This document shows positions 1 through 11,858 of a DNA stretch of 64,000 nucleotides, piece after piece. The DNA comes from Sphaerolaimus hirsutus (lineage: Eukaryota > Nematoda > Chromadorea > Monhysterida > Sphaerolaimidae): NCBI GenBank assembly GCA_964036195.1, contig OZ038454.1:22554315-22618314 (forward strand). Reading direction: 5' to 3'. How positions within the stretch are numbered: position 1 is the first letter of the stretch; each line of letters opens with the position of its first letter. A program made the position numbers and the translations under genes. The notes below the pieces were generated by a model. It worked only from the letters and a program-made list of their open reading frames with translations. It ran no database searches and had not been told where the DNA came from.

Positions 1-300
1 AACGTACGCAGACGTCGAAAAATGCAACAAAAACCGCCATTTATAAGGTTCTGTAGACTAATATTAGTATGTAGATGGTATGTACACTGTTCTAACGTGA
101 CACCGACATTGTTTTAACGTGTGTTCTGCAGTACACTGAACCCAAACTACAGTTATTGTCATGTACGTTCCCTTTACACTCAATTTGGGGGGGTATTTCG
201 AGGGGGGGGGGTGATTGTTTCATAGTGGTCTCGAGAGGGGGGGGGGTCAAACGAGGGGGGGGTATTTCAAGGGGGGGGGGTATTTCGAGGAAATACGGTA
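1..300. mobile_element. Right part of a TACCGTATTTCCTCGAA-ended MITE
   Basis: The segment ends in GAGGAAATACGGTA, the inverted form of the family terminus, after long G runs. It matches 41036-41336 almost base for base, so it is the right part of an element cut by the window edge. No coding content; short frames through it are G-run artefacts. Confidence 0.85.
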
Positions 301-939
301 TGTTTATGCTATTTTGTCCCTATGATGCTTTTCTCACCTTTTTTTCCTTTTCATCCTGAAAAAGCCTATAAAGAAATATGTTTTCTGTACTCACGTATTT
401 TCAAAAAGTATGTGAGTATACCCAGTGTTGCAAAAAGGTATTTATGTTTACCCAAAATACCCCATTATTCAGGTATTTATATTTGTGTTTATGTTTACGC
501 TTTCCAAAATACCATTTCATTTTGTTACGTTTTCCTGGCACAATTATCAGAGAAAATTTAAAAAATATGTTACATGGAGCCGTATTTTATGACAAACGTA
601 GTGTGTAATGATGAGTTCAACATGCTTTAACGTGAAGAGAGTGCCAATTTCGCAAGTGGAGGCACATGTTTAAAATTTCACTGACTTTCGATTTTTTTTT
701 CAATTGAAGCCCTTCAATTAAATGAAGCCCATTTATTTCACAAAATACCGAAATAAACCTGTAAACAAATGTGTGGGCCACATTATTGCGTGGGATGGGA
801 ACTGGGGTGTCTATTGGATTCTTAAAATTTCAACCATTTTTAATCAGCACATTTAGAATGGCATTCAACCCCGCTGGAAAATCACTTAAAATATTTTTCT
901 GTCATCTAAAATTATAAAAATGTGACAACAGCGCATTTC

Positions 940-1034
940 CCGTACTTCCTCGAAATACCCCCTCGTTCAACCCCCCTCAAAATTTCCATTCTGAAAAAAT
1001 TAACCTCCTGGGGGTAATTCGAGGAGATACGGTA
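940..1034. mobile_element. Short deletion derivative of the CTCGAAATACCCC MITE family
   Basis: Left end CGTACTTCCTCGAAATACCC and right end GAGGAGATACGGTA are degenerate copies of the two family termini, with only about 70 bases between them. Confidence 0.6.
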
Positions 1035-3032
1035 AAGGAACATAAAGTGTCAAAGTTAAAGTAAGGTTCAGTTATAAAATCTTTTCTTTTTTTTGTTTTG
1101 ATTGACATTTTACATGACATTTGACACTTTACTTTACACTTTACAGCGCTCAGGACCGGCACCTTCCGGTAACTATTCAATATACCAAACCCATAATTCT
1201 AAATTTAAGAAATATGTAAGCAGATAATGTCGAATGAGATCAAAGGAACATCTATAATATTGTAAAAACTGTGAAAACTTTCTCTGACAGCACTCGATAA
1301 AAGTTTTACGTTTATGTTTTATTTTATGTTTTCCTAGGTATTTTAAAAATACCCTACGTTTTAGTATTTATACTTCTGAATTCTAAAAGGTATTTACATT
1401 TATGTTTACATTTTCCAAAAATACCTGTATTGTAACAACACTGAGTATACCAGTATTTTTTTAGGGGTAACGTACATGTGTTTATACAGTAATTAAGTAT
1501 CTGTACTTATCGAGTAAACATAAACACGTTTTTACAACTATGGTAAGGTGATGGAAAAGCGCAAGAAAAAAGGGCGCCAAGCGCCAATGGTGCCATGGCA
1601 CCATTCCTCATAAGAGCGCCAGGTGCCAAGGGCACCACGGAAAGGGCGCCATTCTGAAACAAAGCGCCAGGCGCCAGGGACCACAGGAAAAGGGCGCCAA
1701 GCGCCACTGGCGCCATGGCGCAGCGCGCTTTGGCGCCCTTAAATGGCGCCAGCGCCACAGGGTCAAAACACCTATAGTATACCTACAAAAACCTACTGAA
1801 AAAACCCGTCCAAACATAAATTTTCCGGTTTGGATTTGGCAGTTGAAAATGTGGTATGCAGAAATTTTCGGTTTTAGTGTGTGTGGCCCCATTGTCAAAT
1901 CATTTTTATATCATTATATTGTCCAATCTTTTCATGTCGAGATGTCGTCGGATCTTTTTACGTCAACATGTCGTCGGATCTTTCTACGTCAGATAGCTGT
2001 AATTCAAAAATCTTTTTACGTCAAAACTTTTCGCGTCAAACATTCCACGTCATCATTTCACGTTACATGCTCGAGCTCTAATTCCGGCTTTATGGTGAAA
2101 TAGTTTTAAGTGTGTTGTTGCTTTACAGTATCATTACTATTATTATAAAATATTTATATTAACTGTTCATGGAAACAATGCACTTAGGCATATTGTTTTA
2201 TTCAAATAGATTTTTTGTGATTTTACTCATTATACAACTGTTCATGAAATGCCATGAAAGACGTATCGGTTGTAAATACCAAAGGTAAAATTCACATTGC
2301 ATGTAGGTAAATATATTCTAAGAACTAAGTTGAAACAGTATGAATTATTTAAATGTTTTATCAGAATGAAGTGAATGACATCGCCTTTGGTGAGCTTGTA
2401 AAACTGTACATCAGTACATGGAAAACTGGGAATGACAGTACCAGCAAAACACCAAACCAACTTTGTTTTTGTCTACACACAATTCATGGTGTGATTAAAA
2501 GGCATCTCATCACATGCATTTGGGAATAGGATATCAATTCATAAACATATTAATGGCAGTGATATAGTTTGAAAAGTGCCATTTTGTCACATACTGATGT
2601 AAGAACTTACATGCACACTTATCTGCATATTTTAATATTCAGCAATATTAATACAGTGCCGGGAATCACTAGAATGGAAGTTAACAATGATATCTGTCAT
2701 AAATGAAATGTATTATTCACAATATAAAATAAATATTTGGTATTTCTTACCATTAACACTTCCCTCCATCAAAATGCAACATATTTGTAAGTATACTCGG
2801 TGGACATCACACTTTTTTTATGGAAACCTACCATACCACAACCCATCTGAATGATGAACCAAAAATGATACAGTTTTTTCATCATAATATTTTGTTTTAA
2901 CATTGGAATATCTAACTATGAAATTTATTGTAAGATTTTATTAATTAAATTACGATAGCATTCGGCACATACTTTGCTGTCCGCCGAGTATACTAACTCT
3001 CAACCGAATATAACCACCTATTTACAAAGTCC
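1035..3032. other. AT-rich non-coding stretch with degraded repeats
   Basis: No supported exon. At 1330-1540 there are words like GTATTTA, TTTACGTTT and ACAACTATGG resembling the ends of the element at 14181-17749. At 1546-1760 lies a diverged GGCGCC-type array that opens with GGTGATGGAAAAGCGC. The rest is AT-rich with nothing recognisable. Confidence 0.5.
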
Positions 3033-3461
3033 ATCTACCGTATTTATTCTAATAGAGGAGCGCTGTTCTATTTTTTCCTCCACTTTTTTACCTGCCATTC
3101 TATTGGAGGTGCCACTCTATCCGAGGCTGCCGTTCTATTGTTTTCACAAATTTTCCACATTTTTTTAACACAGCATCATTTTCAATCAAAGATGAGCAAC
3201 ATTGAAATATCAGGGCATCTTTTTGTAATTTTATATCAATATTTGAATTTTCTAGACATCCATTTCATATATTTTTGTGCTTTGGCACTCTTCCACTGTA
3301 ATATCTACCTGCCGTTCTATTGGAGGTGCCGTACTATTGGAGGCTGCCATTCTTTTGTTTAGTGAGCACAAAAGAGCCAAACACTGCCATTCTAGGTGCC
3401 GTTTTATTGGAGGTATGCCATTCTATTATAGGTATGCCATTCTATTAGAAGAAATATGGTA
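3033..3461. mobile_element. MITE with TTCTATTGGAGG internal words
   Basis: The ends TACCGTATTTATTCTAATAG and CTATTAGAAGAAATATGGTA are inverted copies. Inside, variants of GCCGTTCTATTGGAGGTGCC recur many times on both halves. TA flanks both ends. It sits just downstream of the stop codon of the Kunitz/lustrin gene, so it may lie in its 3' UTR. Confidence 0.65.
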
Positions 3462-3470
3462 ACAAACCAA

Positions 3471-3712
3471 TCAATTTCCATCAATCATAAGTGCCCCAAC
3501 CAATAGAAGTGCAATCACAACCAATGAACCCCAAATCACATTCTTACCCCCAGCAGCGTTTTCCAGCTGGTCGCGCTGCACCACTTCCTGCAGGTGCACA
3601 TCTTGGTCGTTGGTGAGCAAGTTGTCCTTGGCGCCGCCGACCAACGTGTTGGACTCCAATTGAGAGTTTGATGCGGGTGGGCAGCCGGCGCGCAGTTCTG
3701 ATGGTTTGTTGG
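3471..3712 (-). CDS. Kunitz/lustrin gene, terminal exon (hydrophobic C-terminus)
   Basis: Last visible exon of a minus-strand gene whose other exons are 4504-4737, 5087-5180 and 8644-8842. The acceptor is CCCCGCAG at 3713-3720. The exon starts with two bases that complete a codon, matching the single base left by the previous exon. It encodes a polar linker, then about 19 hydrophobic residues (WGSLVVIALLLVGALMI) and only three residues before the stop. This is either a C-terminal transmembrane anchor or a GPI-anchor signal. A competing donor (GGTAAGA) lies just before the hydrophobic part, so this part could instead be retained intron. The product is probably an extracellular, membrane-tethered cysteine-rich protein. 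Confidence 0.6.
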
Positions 3713-3922
3713 CTGCGGGGATTTGTTAGGTCATGTGGTTGTTATGAAATGATAAATATCACTGTATTTGTGCTATTTGATGTTGTCTGTCAAAAATAAT
3801 TGATATTGAAAATACATTGTATCCAAGCACATTAAACAACATTTATTTGGTGACACTGTATCCATTTAAATGACCAGTGGTTGTTTAATCAACTGATATC
3901 TATATGCCTCTGATAAAGGAAT

Positions 3923-4355
3923 TACCGTATTACCTCGAAATACCCCCAGGGGGTTTATTATTTCGCCAGCAAAATTTGAGGGGGGGATAATTCGAGGGGG
4001 GGGGGGTTATTCGAGGGGGGGTCTATTATTTCGCCAGAAATTTTTCGGAAATTCCCCATACTCCGACGTAGAAAAATCGATCAATTACATAAATGTATAT
4101 GTGTTTATAGGTATATATAACTGTATATACACATAAACCCTTCCCTAACGTCACTCAATCTTCAGTTTTAACGTGTGTTCTGCATTGTATAGATCACAAA
4201 CTGCGGTATTTGTCATGTACGTTCTCTTTACACTCAATGTTAGGGGGGGTATTTCGAGGGGGGGGTTTATTATTTCCTCAGCCGAATTTTAGGGGGGGTA
4301 TTTCGAGGGGGGGGGGGGTTAATTCAAGGGGGGGATAATTCGAGGTAATACGGTA
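3923..4355. mobile_element. TACCGTATTACCTCGAA MITE inside the gene intron
   Basis: Left terminus TACCGTATTACCTCGAAATA and right terminus TTCGAGGTAATACGGTA are inverted copies flanked by TA. The interior has G-runs and TTATTATTTCGCCAG words shared with other copies. It lies in the intron between the last two exons of the Kunitz/lustrin gene. Confidence 0.85.
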
Positions 4356-4503
4356 GTAGGGTATAATAGTCACAAATAATTTATTCCTTTCAACTTATTT
4401 ATTACACTTAGACATATTTTCCACTGCCCACTGCCAATAATTATCAACAATAACAAAAACCATCCACTTCACAAAAGCACAAAAATACAACCAATCAACA
4501 CAC

Positions 4504-4737
4504 CTCCCAAATCATTCCCATCTGGCTCCGCCCCCTCAGTTCCACAACAGTGCGCAAAGAGACTCATTTGTACACATTTGGTCCCAGCTGGGCAGTGCCC
4601 ATCTGTACAAACTTTCCCCAGCAGAGGCATTTGCACTTGAGGCAGGCCGGTGCCCGGATCTCCGGTGTTTTCCATATTTGCAAGTACCGCTTTTTTGCCA
4701 TTTGGACAGAATGGCCGCACGTTGCGTTCATATTCGT
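4504..4737 (-). CDS. Kunitz/lustrin gene exon: complete lustrin-type cysteine repeat
   Basis: The acceptor is AAAATCCAG above 4737 and the donor is GTGTGT below 4504. The phases fit: one base from the upstream exon plus AC gives Asp, and the trailing G joins the terminal exon. The translation has the lustrin-like layout: a Cys after an N-terminal Tyr/Arg segment, PNGKKA, a loop of about 25 residues, Cys-x4-Cys-Pro-x-Gly-x2-Cys, then a Cys-Cys pair (FAHCCG). Such repeats occur in secreted matrix proteins and are often combined with Kunitz domains in invertebrates. The exon skips no cysteine of the pattern. Confidence 0.8.
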
Positions 4738-5086
4738 CTGGATTTTGACAGGGGTGGGGGGTTATTTGGGTAGATTTTTGTGATAATCTTGAGACTTGAA
4801 GGTGCGCTTTGCGAAAATTGTGATGCAATATTTGTTGGGAAATAATCGCCCAACATAAAACTATCATTCATTTTCGCGATGAATTGAATGTATTATCTCG
4901 AATTATCTCCCCCTTGAATTCCAGTAGGTCATTTCAATTATTTGAATTTTTCCTTGAATTTGAACTTCACTATCCCTCCTTATTTTGCAAATTTTCATTT
5001 TGCACATGTAAAATTTCACATTTTTCCCACATTTTTCCTGGGGCCCTTTCGCGCATAGAAAAACTTCTAAATACCTAAAAACGTAC

Positions 5087-5180
5087 CCTCTGCTGTGGCG
5101 TTGCAACAGATTGCAAAAAATGCGGCATTTTGACAGCGAAATCCTTCGGGGCACTTTCCGTGCTCCGCAGCCGGCCCGGG
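5087..5180 (-). CDS. Kunitz/lustrin gene exon: C-terminal half of a lustrin repeat
   Basis: A 94-base exon with acceptor CCGTTCCAG and donor GTACGT. It starts at a codon boundary, as required by the Kunitz exon that precedes it, and ends one base into a codon, as required by 4504-4737. It encodes GKCPEGFRCQN and then AFFAICC, the Cys-Pro-x-Gly-x2-Cys ... Cys-Cys end of a lustrin repeat whose first cysteines lie at the end of the previous exon. It was recognised by motif and splice phase; no Met-initiated frame covers it. Confidence 0.8.
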
Positions 5181-5387
5181 CTGGAACGGAGACATAAGAA
5201 GCTTTAATTGTCAGGTTTTGTGTGTTGTAGTATCTAGTCGAGTGCAAAAGATTTGTCTTTTTGGCACAGTGCCAACGTTTCATTTTGCATCTGAAGCATT
5301 CATTGCTTGCCAACGACGACGCGCTTCGTTGCACTGCCTTACGACATAGAACTGTATAGTTATAGTGATAGGTGTGTCTACTCTAGC

Positions 5388-5613
5388 TAGTGATGTGAAA
5401 GCGCCATGGCGCTGGCGCCTGGCGCTAGCGCCAAAGCAAAAAGCGCCATGGCGCTTTTGGCGCTTGGCGCCATTTTGCTGTGGCGCCATTGGCGCTTGGC
5501 GCTGGACTTTTGAAAAGCGCCATGGCGCTTTTGGCGCTTGGCGCTATAGTGCCCTGGCGCCATTGGCGCTTGGCGCTAGTGTTTTTAAAAGCGCCAAAAA
5601 AGCGCCACATAGT
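5388..5613. repeat. GGCGCC-type array (hAT TAGTGATG end)
   Basis: Starts with TAGTGATGTGAAAGCGCC and continues as tandem variants of GCGCCATGGCGCTTTT and GGCGCTTGGCGC. It is one terminal array of the hAT family described at 18979-22098, here without a clear second terminus. Every frame is open because the words contain no stop codon; it is not coding. It lies in an intron. Confidence 0.8.
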
Positions 5614-5798
5614 TGACAATTTTCTGCATTAATTGATGCAGAAAGATGTGTGTAAAATGCAATTTTGCAAAACATTTACATTCTAAAATCTACATTCTGC
5701 ATTCCCACTTCTAATTGTTTATAGTGATTGGTATTTTCACTGCTTTTTTGTATACAGAATGTTACAACAATGTGATGCGATAAATTATGCATCATATC

Positions 5799-7565
5799 CA
5801 GGCTGGCCGCGGCGGAAACCCTTTAAGGCATAAACGCGTTACGCGTGGCCTTAAAGAGTTTCCCAACACGCAAGCGCGCTGGCTCATGCATGTGAACAAA
5901 TGCAAGCGCGCATCAACGCGTCGCTTAAAGCGATTCCCAAATTATCGACGTGCAAGCGCACACGCGCTAAAGTGTTTGCCACTCTGGAAACCCTCTGTTA
6001 AAGGGTTTACATGAGCGCAAGCGCTTTAAGGAAAATATAACCTAATGGGCTTTGTGACGTAACACCATGAAAACCTTGGCAAAACTTAAAAAACGGCTAA
6101 AATAAAGTGAAAAAACGGCTAGTCAAAAATAAATAGGGAATAAAAAGTGAAGTAAAAGGAAGTGAAGTAAAGTGTCAGGTTTGTGTAAAATGTTAAAAAA
6201 TGCACCATCATGTAAAACGTTACTTTGTTGATCTCAGTGAGTGACACTAATTTTTATCTAATCCACAATTGCTGTGTCGATTGCGAAAAAAAAGAAGTCA
6301 CTTTGCAAATAATCATAAGCGAATTTACAAGGTGAAATAACGCGGGAAAACTAGCAGCACTTGCGCGGAGCAACCGCCCGCGCAGGCAAACCTTATTTGG
6401 TTGCACGCGATTCTATCAACCCACCCGAATATAGACTAGTGCCATACATGAGTTATGTCGGTGACACTAAAATGGCAATGGAGTGGATGAGTAGCTGTTG
6501 GAAAGGAAAAACATAGACACGTCACACAGACTGGATGTCAACCGAATTTGTGTCAACTAAATTTTATTTGATAATGTGATTTCAACTTTCCTAGCTGATA
6601 GAGCATAATTAATTTGTTGATAATTAAAGCATTAATTTTACATTGTGACACTTAATTTTCATTGTTTCTGTAAAGTGTGATGCTGTAAAACAAATTTTTT
6701 TGTGCCATTTAGTTGACATTTGCCATGTCAACTAGCGTGTGTGAGCCTATAGCCGCAGCCGCAGCAAGTATAACATGGCAAAAACTACCTAAGCCTGCGC
6801 GGAACAACTGCACACACTACTTATCGCGGGCCAATGATTGAAATAGCGTTCCAAAAATGTCAGGAGATTTATTTTCCTGAGGGGTTTTACTATATTTAAT
6901 TTATGAGAAGAAATGTAAAAAATCTGTTATTTATATTTAATTATTTACTTTCTCAGCGTTTTTCAGAGATTTATTTTTAAAAAACTTTTGAGAGATTTTC
7001 TGAGATTATATTTTCTGAAATTTTTGGAATGCTAGATGGGAAGGGGAAACAGCAACGTCGATAAAATTAGGACTATATGTATGAAATCATTCCGTCAACT
7101 CATGCATTCCGGGTATTAAACAGTTCGATGACAAGAAAAAAAAGTAACCATTTTGAAACAATCTCAAAGCATACCTGCCACATGTTGAAAAATAAATACT
7201 GTGGTATGCGTGTTTGTGAGTTTTGGCTTCATTTAATTACTAATTGCTAATTGTTCGAATTAGTGGGACACGCAGCACAAAATACAGTCATTATGTACTA
7301 ATTAATTTCTTAACACATGAACTCACTTCACACTAACGGGGTTCCCAAACTCTCAAACGCGTGCGCCTAAAGCGTCTCCCCCCGGCAAGCGCGCAGTGGC
7401 ACATGCGCTGCGCGACTGCAGCGGCGGGAACCACGCGCCTTAAGGCGGTCCCCCCCCCCCCCCGCAAACACTTTAGTGGCATTGGCTTAACGCGACTCCG
7501 ATTTGGCAGTCGCTTTAAGAATAAACGCGCTGGAAACACTACCCGTTTCCGGCGCGGTCAGCCTG
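5799..7565. mobile_element. Non-autonomous hAT element with exact 8-bp duplication ATCATATC
   Basis: ATCATATC at 5791-5798 and 7566-7573 flanks inverted ends CAGGCTGGCCGCGGCGG and CCGGCGCGGTCAGCCTG. Subterminal zones (about 5800-6030 and 7340-7560) carry repeated words such as CGCGCTTTAA and CTTTAAAGCG. The centre is AT-rich and has no transposase frame. It lies in the large intron between the Kunitz and lustrin exons. Confidence 0.9.
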
Positions 7566-7871
7566 ATCATATCACAGATAGCGATGAGATTTAAAAGTGT
7601 CCTGTTTTGTAATTGATGCAGTATATTGGATATCAGAGTAGGGTGTGCTCACTTTTCTCGTGGAACTGCAGGCATGCAGGGTCTCCAATGGGGGGGGGGC
7701 TGAGCTGGTATTACCACCCCAATCGGCCAGCTATCTCACCCAGACCAGCTAAGCTATCCATCTACCTTGAGGCGAATTTTTTTCCGCTACTGTCACCTGG
7801 TGCACAAGTAATCGAAATTGAAGAAAATGGTATGTACTGTGTCTCACCTGTACCATTAAAAGCAAAATAAT

Positions 7872-8060
7872 TTTGGCGCTGGCGCCATGGGCTCCTGGCG
7901 CCTTTGGCGCTTGGCGCTAAGGTTCGGGAAAGCACCATGGCGCTTTTGGCGCTTGGCGCCAATTTGCTGTGGCGCCTCTGGCGCTTGGCGCTAAAGTTTG
8001 AAAAGCGCCATGGCGCTTTTGGCGCTTGGCGCCAAAAGTCTGGCGCTTTTCGCATCACTA
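7872..8060. repeat. GGCGCC-type array ending CATCACTA
   Basis: Reiterated GGCGCTTGGCGC and AAAGCGCCATGGCGC words that finish at GGCGCTTTTCGCATCACTA, the family terminus in inverted form. One-ended copy in an intron; non-coding. Confidence 0.8.
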
Positions 8061-8073
8061 ACTCTAGCTACCG

Positions 8074-8198
8074 TATATCCTTGAATAAGACCACAGGCCA
8101 CAGGGGAGCTATTATTATTTCGTCAGACGTTTTGGAGGCGGGAGTTATTCAAGGGGGGATATTATTCAAGGGAGGGGTCTTATTCAAGTATATACGTT
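8074..8198. mobile_element. Short MITE with CCTTGAATAAGACC ends
   Basis: Left end ACCGTATATCCTTGAATAAG and right end CTTATTCAAGTATATACGT are inverted copies around about 90 bases. It is a relative of the CTCGAAATACCCC family. Confidence 0.55.
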
Positions 8199-8311
8199 AT
8201 TTATGATTTATAGGTAACCTTATAGCTCTCCCAATTTTATATTCCCAATTATAAAAACGTTCCTTACAACTGTCACGAACTCAACCGCATTTCCACAACT
8301 TGGTAGGTAAA

Positions 8312-8573
8312 TACCGTATTTCCTCGAATTACCCCCCAGGGGTTTATATTTCAGAGTGAAAATTTTGAGAGAAAAACGTGAAAAATGCAACAATAACCAC
8401 CATTTATAAGTTTTTACAGCCTTATATAAGGATGTAGATGGTATAAAAGATGTTCTAACGTAACACAGTAAGTGTTTTGAATGTCTGTTATGCATTTCCC
8501 GGACCACAATATCATAGTGCCCATTTTGAGGGGGGGTATTTCGAGGGGGGGAGGATTTTGAGGAAATACGGTA
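8312..8573. mobile_element. TACCGTATTTCCTCGAA MITE
   Basis: Inverted termini TACCGTATTTCCTCGAATTA and GAGGAAATACGGTA flanked by TA. The interior is shared with the copy at 62675-62936 (including the AACACAGTAAGTGTTTTGAA segment). Confidence 0.88.
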
Positions 8574-8643
8574 GATGGGCACAAAACATGCAAACTCCAC
8601 AATAAATCCCAACCCCCCCCCCTCAAAATACAACAAAACACAC

Positions 8644-8842
8644 CTGTCTAGCGCACACAATAGGCTCCCCCTGTTCATTCTTGCCCACTTGCCCAGTGGG
8701 ACTGCACAAGGGCGCATCTGCGGGAATGCACGTGCTCGCGCACTGTACCCACGAGCGGAACACGTTGTTGCTGTGGTCGCCGAACACTAGGCGGTCGTCG
8801 GAGGCGGCCGCCAGGCAGGTTAAGGTGGATTGGTCGAAGTAC
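8644..8842 (-). CDS. Kunitz/lustrin gene exon: Kunitz-like domain end
   Basis: Acceptor CCCAACCCAG above 8842, donor GTGTGT below 8644. The exon begins with the last base of a codon and ends at a codon boundary, matching 5087-5180. It encodes YFDQSTLTC, a loop, then a Gly-Asp-His-Ser-Asn-Asn-x-Phe segment and CASTC. This follows the second half of a Kunitz/BPTI fold (YYD..T..C, GN.N.F, C...C). The usual Gly-Cys before GN is not conserved, so inhibitor activity is uncertain. It then gives PLCSPTGQ and IVCARQ, which open the first lustrin repeat. The first half of the Kunitz domain should lie further upstream, but I did not find it within the window. Confidence 0.8.
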
Positions 8843-10427
8843 CTGGGTTGGGGGGGGGGGTTTATTGAGGGTGGTGGGAAGTGATGGAAAAGATGTTACC
8901 GTATATACTCGAATAAGACCCCGTTGAAAAATCTCCCCCCTGCCGGCTGAGTGAGGAAAAAATGATTTCCCCTTGAATAATCCCCCCCTCGAATAGCTTA
9001 TCCCTCAAAAACTCTGACGAAGAATAACTCCCCTGATATTTTTAAATGTGAATCTCCCAGAGATTTTTACGATATTTACCGTCTTCATTCGATCTACCTC
9101 ACTGTTCGCAGAAAAATTACCGTGAATATTTTCCGAACACGCCTAAATACCAATGTAGTGTACCACATTAATTTCGCAAAACAAACCAAAATGTAATTGG
9201 CGAAGCGCCAGGTTTCAGGGCTTTGCAGCCAGTGTTTTCCGGTCGTGGCTTCAAACATCTAGCCGGCTGCGCTCCCGGCTGAGCTGCGCATTTGACAAAT
9301 TTTATCAATTTTATCTTTTTTTCCGACTTCTTTAAATCTGCAATACCCGAAAATCACCAACCTCTTGCTAAAATCGCTTGCCAAATGAAAAAAATCGCAG
9401 CGTACATCGGCGCCATGTTATTTTATCCGTTTTAGTCTAGAAATATTCACGAAATTGTGACCGCTCACATTGCGAAGCGAATTCGACTCGTCGCGGCACA
9501 CCTCGAAATTCGAATATTCTATAATTCTATAATTCTTCTAATACGCAAATAAATAATTCACCGCGTACAGGTAAACAAGTCCGCTTTGCAAAATGCCGAC
9601 ACTAAACGCGCGCACACTAGTTGACGATCGAAATTTCGGAAACTGATAAATCAGCTTTGAACAAATTTGAGTTGACCAGAACGAGGAGTTCGTTAACTAC
9701 TGATGACCGAGATGAAATATGAATCATTCTTGTAAACTCAAATGTATTGAAATCAGATTTATGAGTTTCCGAATTATCATCGTCCGTAAACTCAACGGTG
9801 TGCGCGGCCACACTTTTCGAAAAACCCTCGCCAACGAAAAAAAAACGTGCAGTGTGGCCGCGGCAACGCGGCCAAAAACCGCTTCCACATTTTATTATTT
9901 ATTCATCATAAATATAGGTAGGTACGTTTTCAGCGGCAGAAAAAAAATACCATTCAAATACACGTTTTTCGCATCTGAAAACCGAAAACCAGGGGGGCAG
10001 CGTGCAGATGCGGCACGAACACAGGTGTGTAAATAAATGCACGGAGAATTTGAGCGGCGAGAAAAGAGTGTTGCGGCTAACGATGGCAAATAAAATGTCG
10101 CATTTTTATTCACCGCTAGAAAAAAAACGCCTAAAAATTGATGTTTTTCTAGAATTTTGTTTCGCGATTTTTCTATATCTCAATGTTTTGATGGACTTAC
10201 ACGTAGGGTTCGAACAGGACCAAGGTAAATACTACTACCTGGTTTGGAAAATTTCTGGACCCAATCTCGATGCTGATAACCATAAATTCTGGTTCAAGTC
10301 CCAAACACCCAGTCTCGGTCCCAGATTTCCCCAGAAATTTCTTGCCTTTCATTTTCATGACTTCAAGTTAAGTTGGACATGGACGGAAAAGTGATTGAAT
10401 AATTTTATAAGTGAAGGCACATTGACA
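8843..10427. other. Intergenic or intronic, diverged MITE fragments
   Basis: At 8897 there is a left end TACCGTATATACTCGAATAAG with many CCCCTCGAATA words up to about 9120 and no clear right end. At about 9600-9830 a degenerate palindrome opens GCGCACACTAGTTGACGAT and closes near GGTGTGCGCGG. The rest is AT-rich, and no supported exon was found. Confidence 0.5.
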
Positions 10428-10624
10428 CCCTGCGCACACTAGTTTTCACACGAAATTTCAAAAACTCATAAATGAGCTTTGAACCTGTTTGAGTTTTCCA
10501 CAATGAGTCATTTTTGATCTCCGTCAACTGTAGTTGACGGCCATCTCATTGTAGAAAACTTAAATGCGTTGTAAACTGATTTGTGAGTTTTCGAAATATC
10601 CTGTAAAAACTAGTGTGCGCAGGG
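10428..10624. mobile_element. Palindromic MITE CCCTGCGCACACTAG
   Basis: Ends CCCTGCGCACACTAGTTTT and AAAACTAGTGTGCGCAGGG are inverted, with further pairing inward (AAAACTCATAAAT with TTTGTGAGTTTT). ACA flanks both sides, a possible 3-bp duplication. A relative lies at 39911-40164. Confidence 0.75.
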
Positions 10625-10807
10625 ACAGTATCAAAAAAGTCTTCTAATTTCTGTATTCAAATTTTTCTGAAAAATAGTGATTTTTAACTGTTTTCCCCAA
10701 AAAATTTGCAAAATCTTTTAAAGCCCACAATTTTGTAAGTTGTTCACGATTTTTTGTATTTATAACGTGGGGACGCGTTGCTGACGCCACGTTTTGGAAG
10801 CCTTGCC

Positions 10808-11012
10808 TAGTGATGTAGCAAGCGCCAGAGTTTTGGCGCCAAGCGCCAAAAGCGCCATGGCGCTTTTTCATGTGCAGCGTCAAGCGCCAATGGCGCCAAG
10901 AGATTTTAGCGCCAAGCGCCAAAAGCGCCACGGCGCTTTTCCAGACCGTAGCGCCAAGCGCCAATGGCGCCAGAAGACAATGGCGCCAAGTGCCAATAGC
11001 GCTAGCGCCAAA
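10808..11012. repeat. GGCGCC-type array (TAGTGATG end)
   Basis: Opens TAGTGATGTAGCAAGCGCC, then tandem GCGCCAAGCGCC and GCGCCATGGCGCTTTT words, closing GCTAGCGCCAAAAATTT. It has the same layout as the left array at 18979. Confidence 0.8.
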
Positions 11013-11213
11013 AATTTCTGACTGATTTCTGATTAGCCCGCATAGGTATACATAAATATACAGTATAATATACTATACAATATAAAGTTAGACACCTAGA
11101 TACATCTTATATGGATCAAAATCGATGCTAAATACAAAAATACAGCAATTTTTATGAACATTTTACAAGATGTGATTAGCATTGATTGGTAGTGAGAATT
11201 TATCTGATCTTTA

Positions 11214-11316
11214 ATACCATATTTATTCCCTCGGATTATCCCACCCTGAATTACCCCCTTCATAATTTGCTGGCAAAATAATAGACATACTGGGGGTATT
11301 TCAAGGATACACGGTA
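11214..11316. mobile_element. Very short MITE of the TACCGTATTT family
   Basis: TACCATATTTATTCCCTCGG opens and TATTTCAAGGATACACGGTA closes. Total length is about 103 bases; an internally deleted copy. Confidence 0.55.
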
Positions 11317-11655
11317 TAAATAAAACTTTGCCCAGGATTGTCTAGAGAGATTGAATTATATTTTTGTTTTGAGAGATTTTGTGAGTAATCTGAAGGAACA
11401 TAAAAATATATGCAAAATATTACATTTATATTTATTTACATCTTTCCAAGGCTTTTCCAGAAAAATCAAATTGTATTTTTCAGAGATTTTCTGAGATTAT
11501 ATTTGACTATATTTTATCAAAAAAAAACAAGATTTACTATTTATATTAATTGTAAATTATGGAACATAATTTTGAATGACGATATATTGGATGGAACACA
11601 AACAATCATAAATATTCTGATGGCAGATTTGATGCCAACCATCGAAAACGTATGG

Positions 11656-11858
11656 CGATTTTTTGGCGCTTTTTTATTGCTAGCGCCAAGTGCCAATAGC
11701 GCCACAGCACTTTAGCGCCAAGCGCCAAAAGCGCCATGGTGCTATTGATGGTCTCGGCGCCAAGCGCCAATGGCGCCACGGCAAAAAGGTGCCAAGCGCT
11801 AAAAGCGCCATGGCGCTTTTTGATTTGGCGCTAGCGCCATGGCGCTTTTACATCACTA
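11656..11858. repeat. GGCGCC-type array ending CATCACTA
   Basis: GCGCCAAGCGCCAAAAGCGCC-like words end in GGCGCTTTTACATCACTA. One-ended copy of the TAGTGATG hAT family. Confidence 0.8.

Noticed and set aside
5365..5619. Long open frames on both strands in GGCGCC arrays (also at 7762-8206, 18851-19232, 21831-22546, 23330-23642, 31179-31568, 33162-33433)
   Set aside because: The words contain no stop in any frame, so all six frames are open with AKRQKRHGAF-like nonsense. They are transposon ends, not genes.
9895..10113. Cys-containing minus-strand ORF (ARCPPGF) as a further lustrin exon
   Set aside because: No cysteine pattern beyond CPPGF, and no splice sites giving the phase needed to join 8644-8842.
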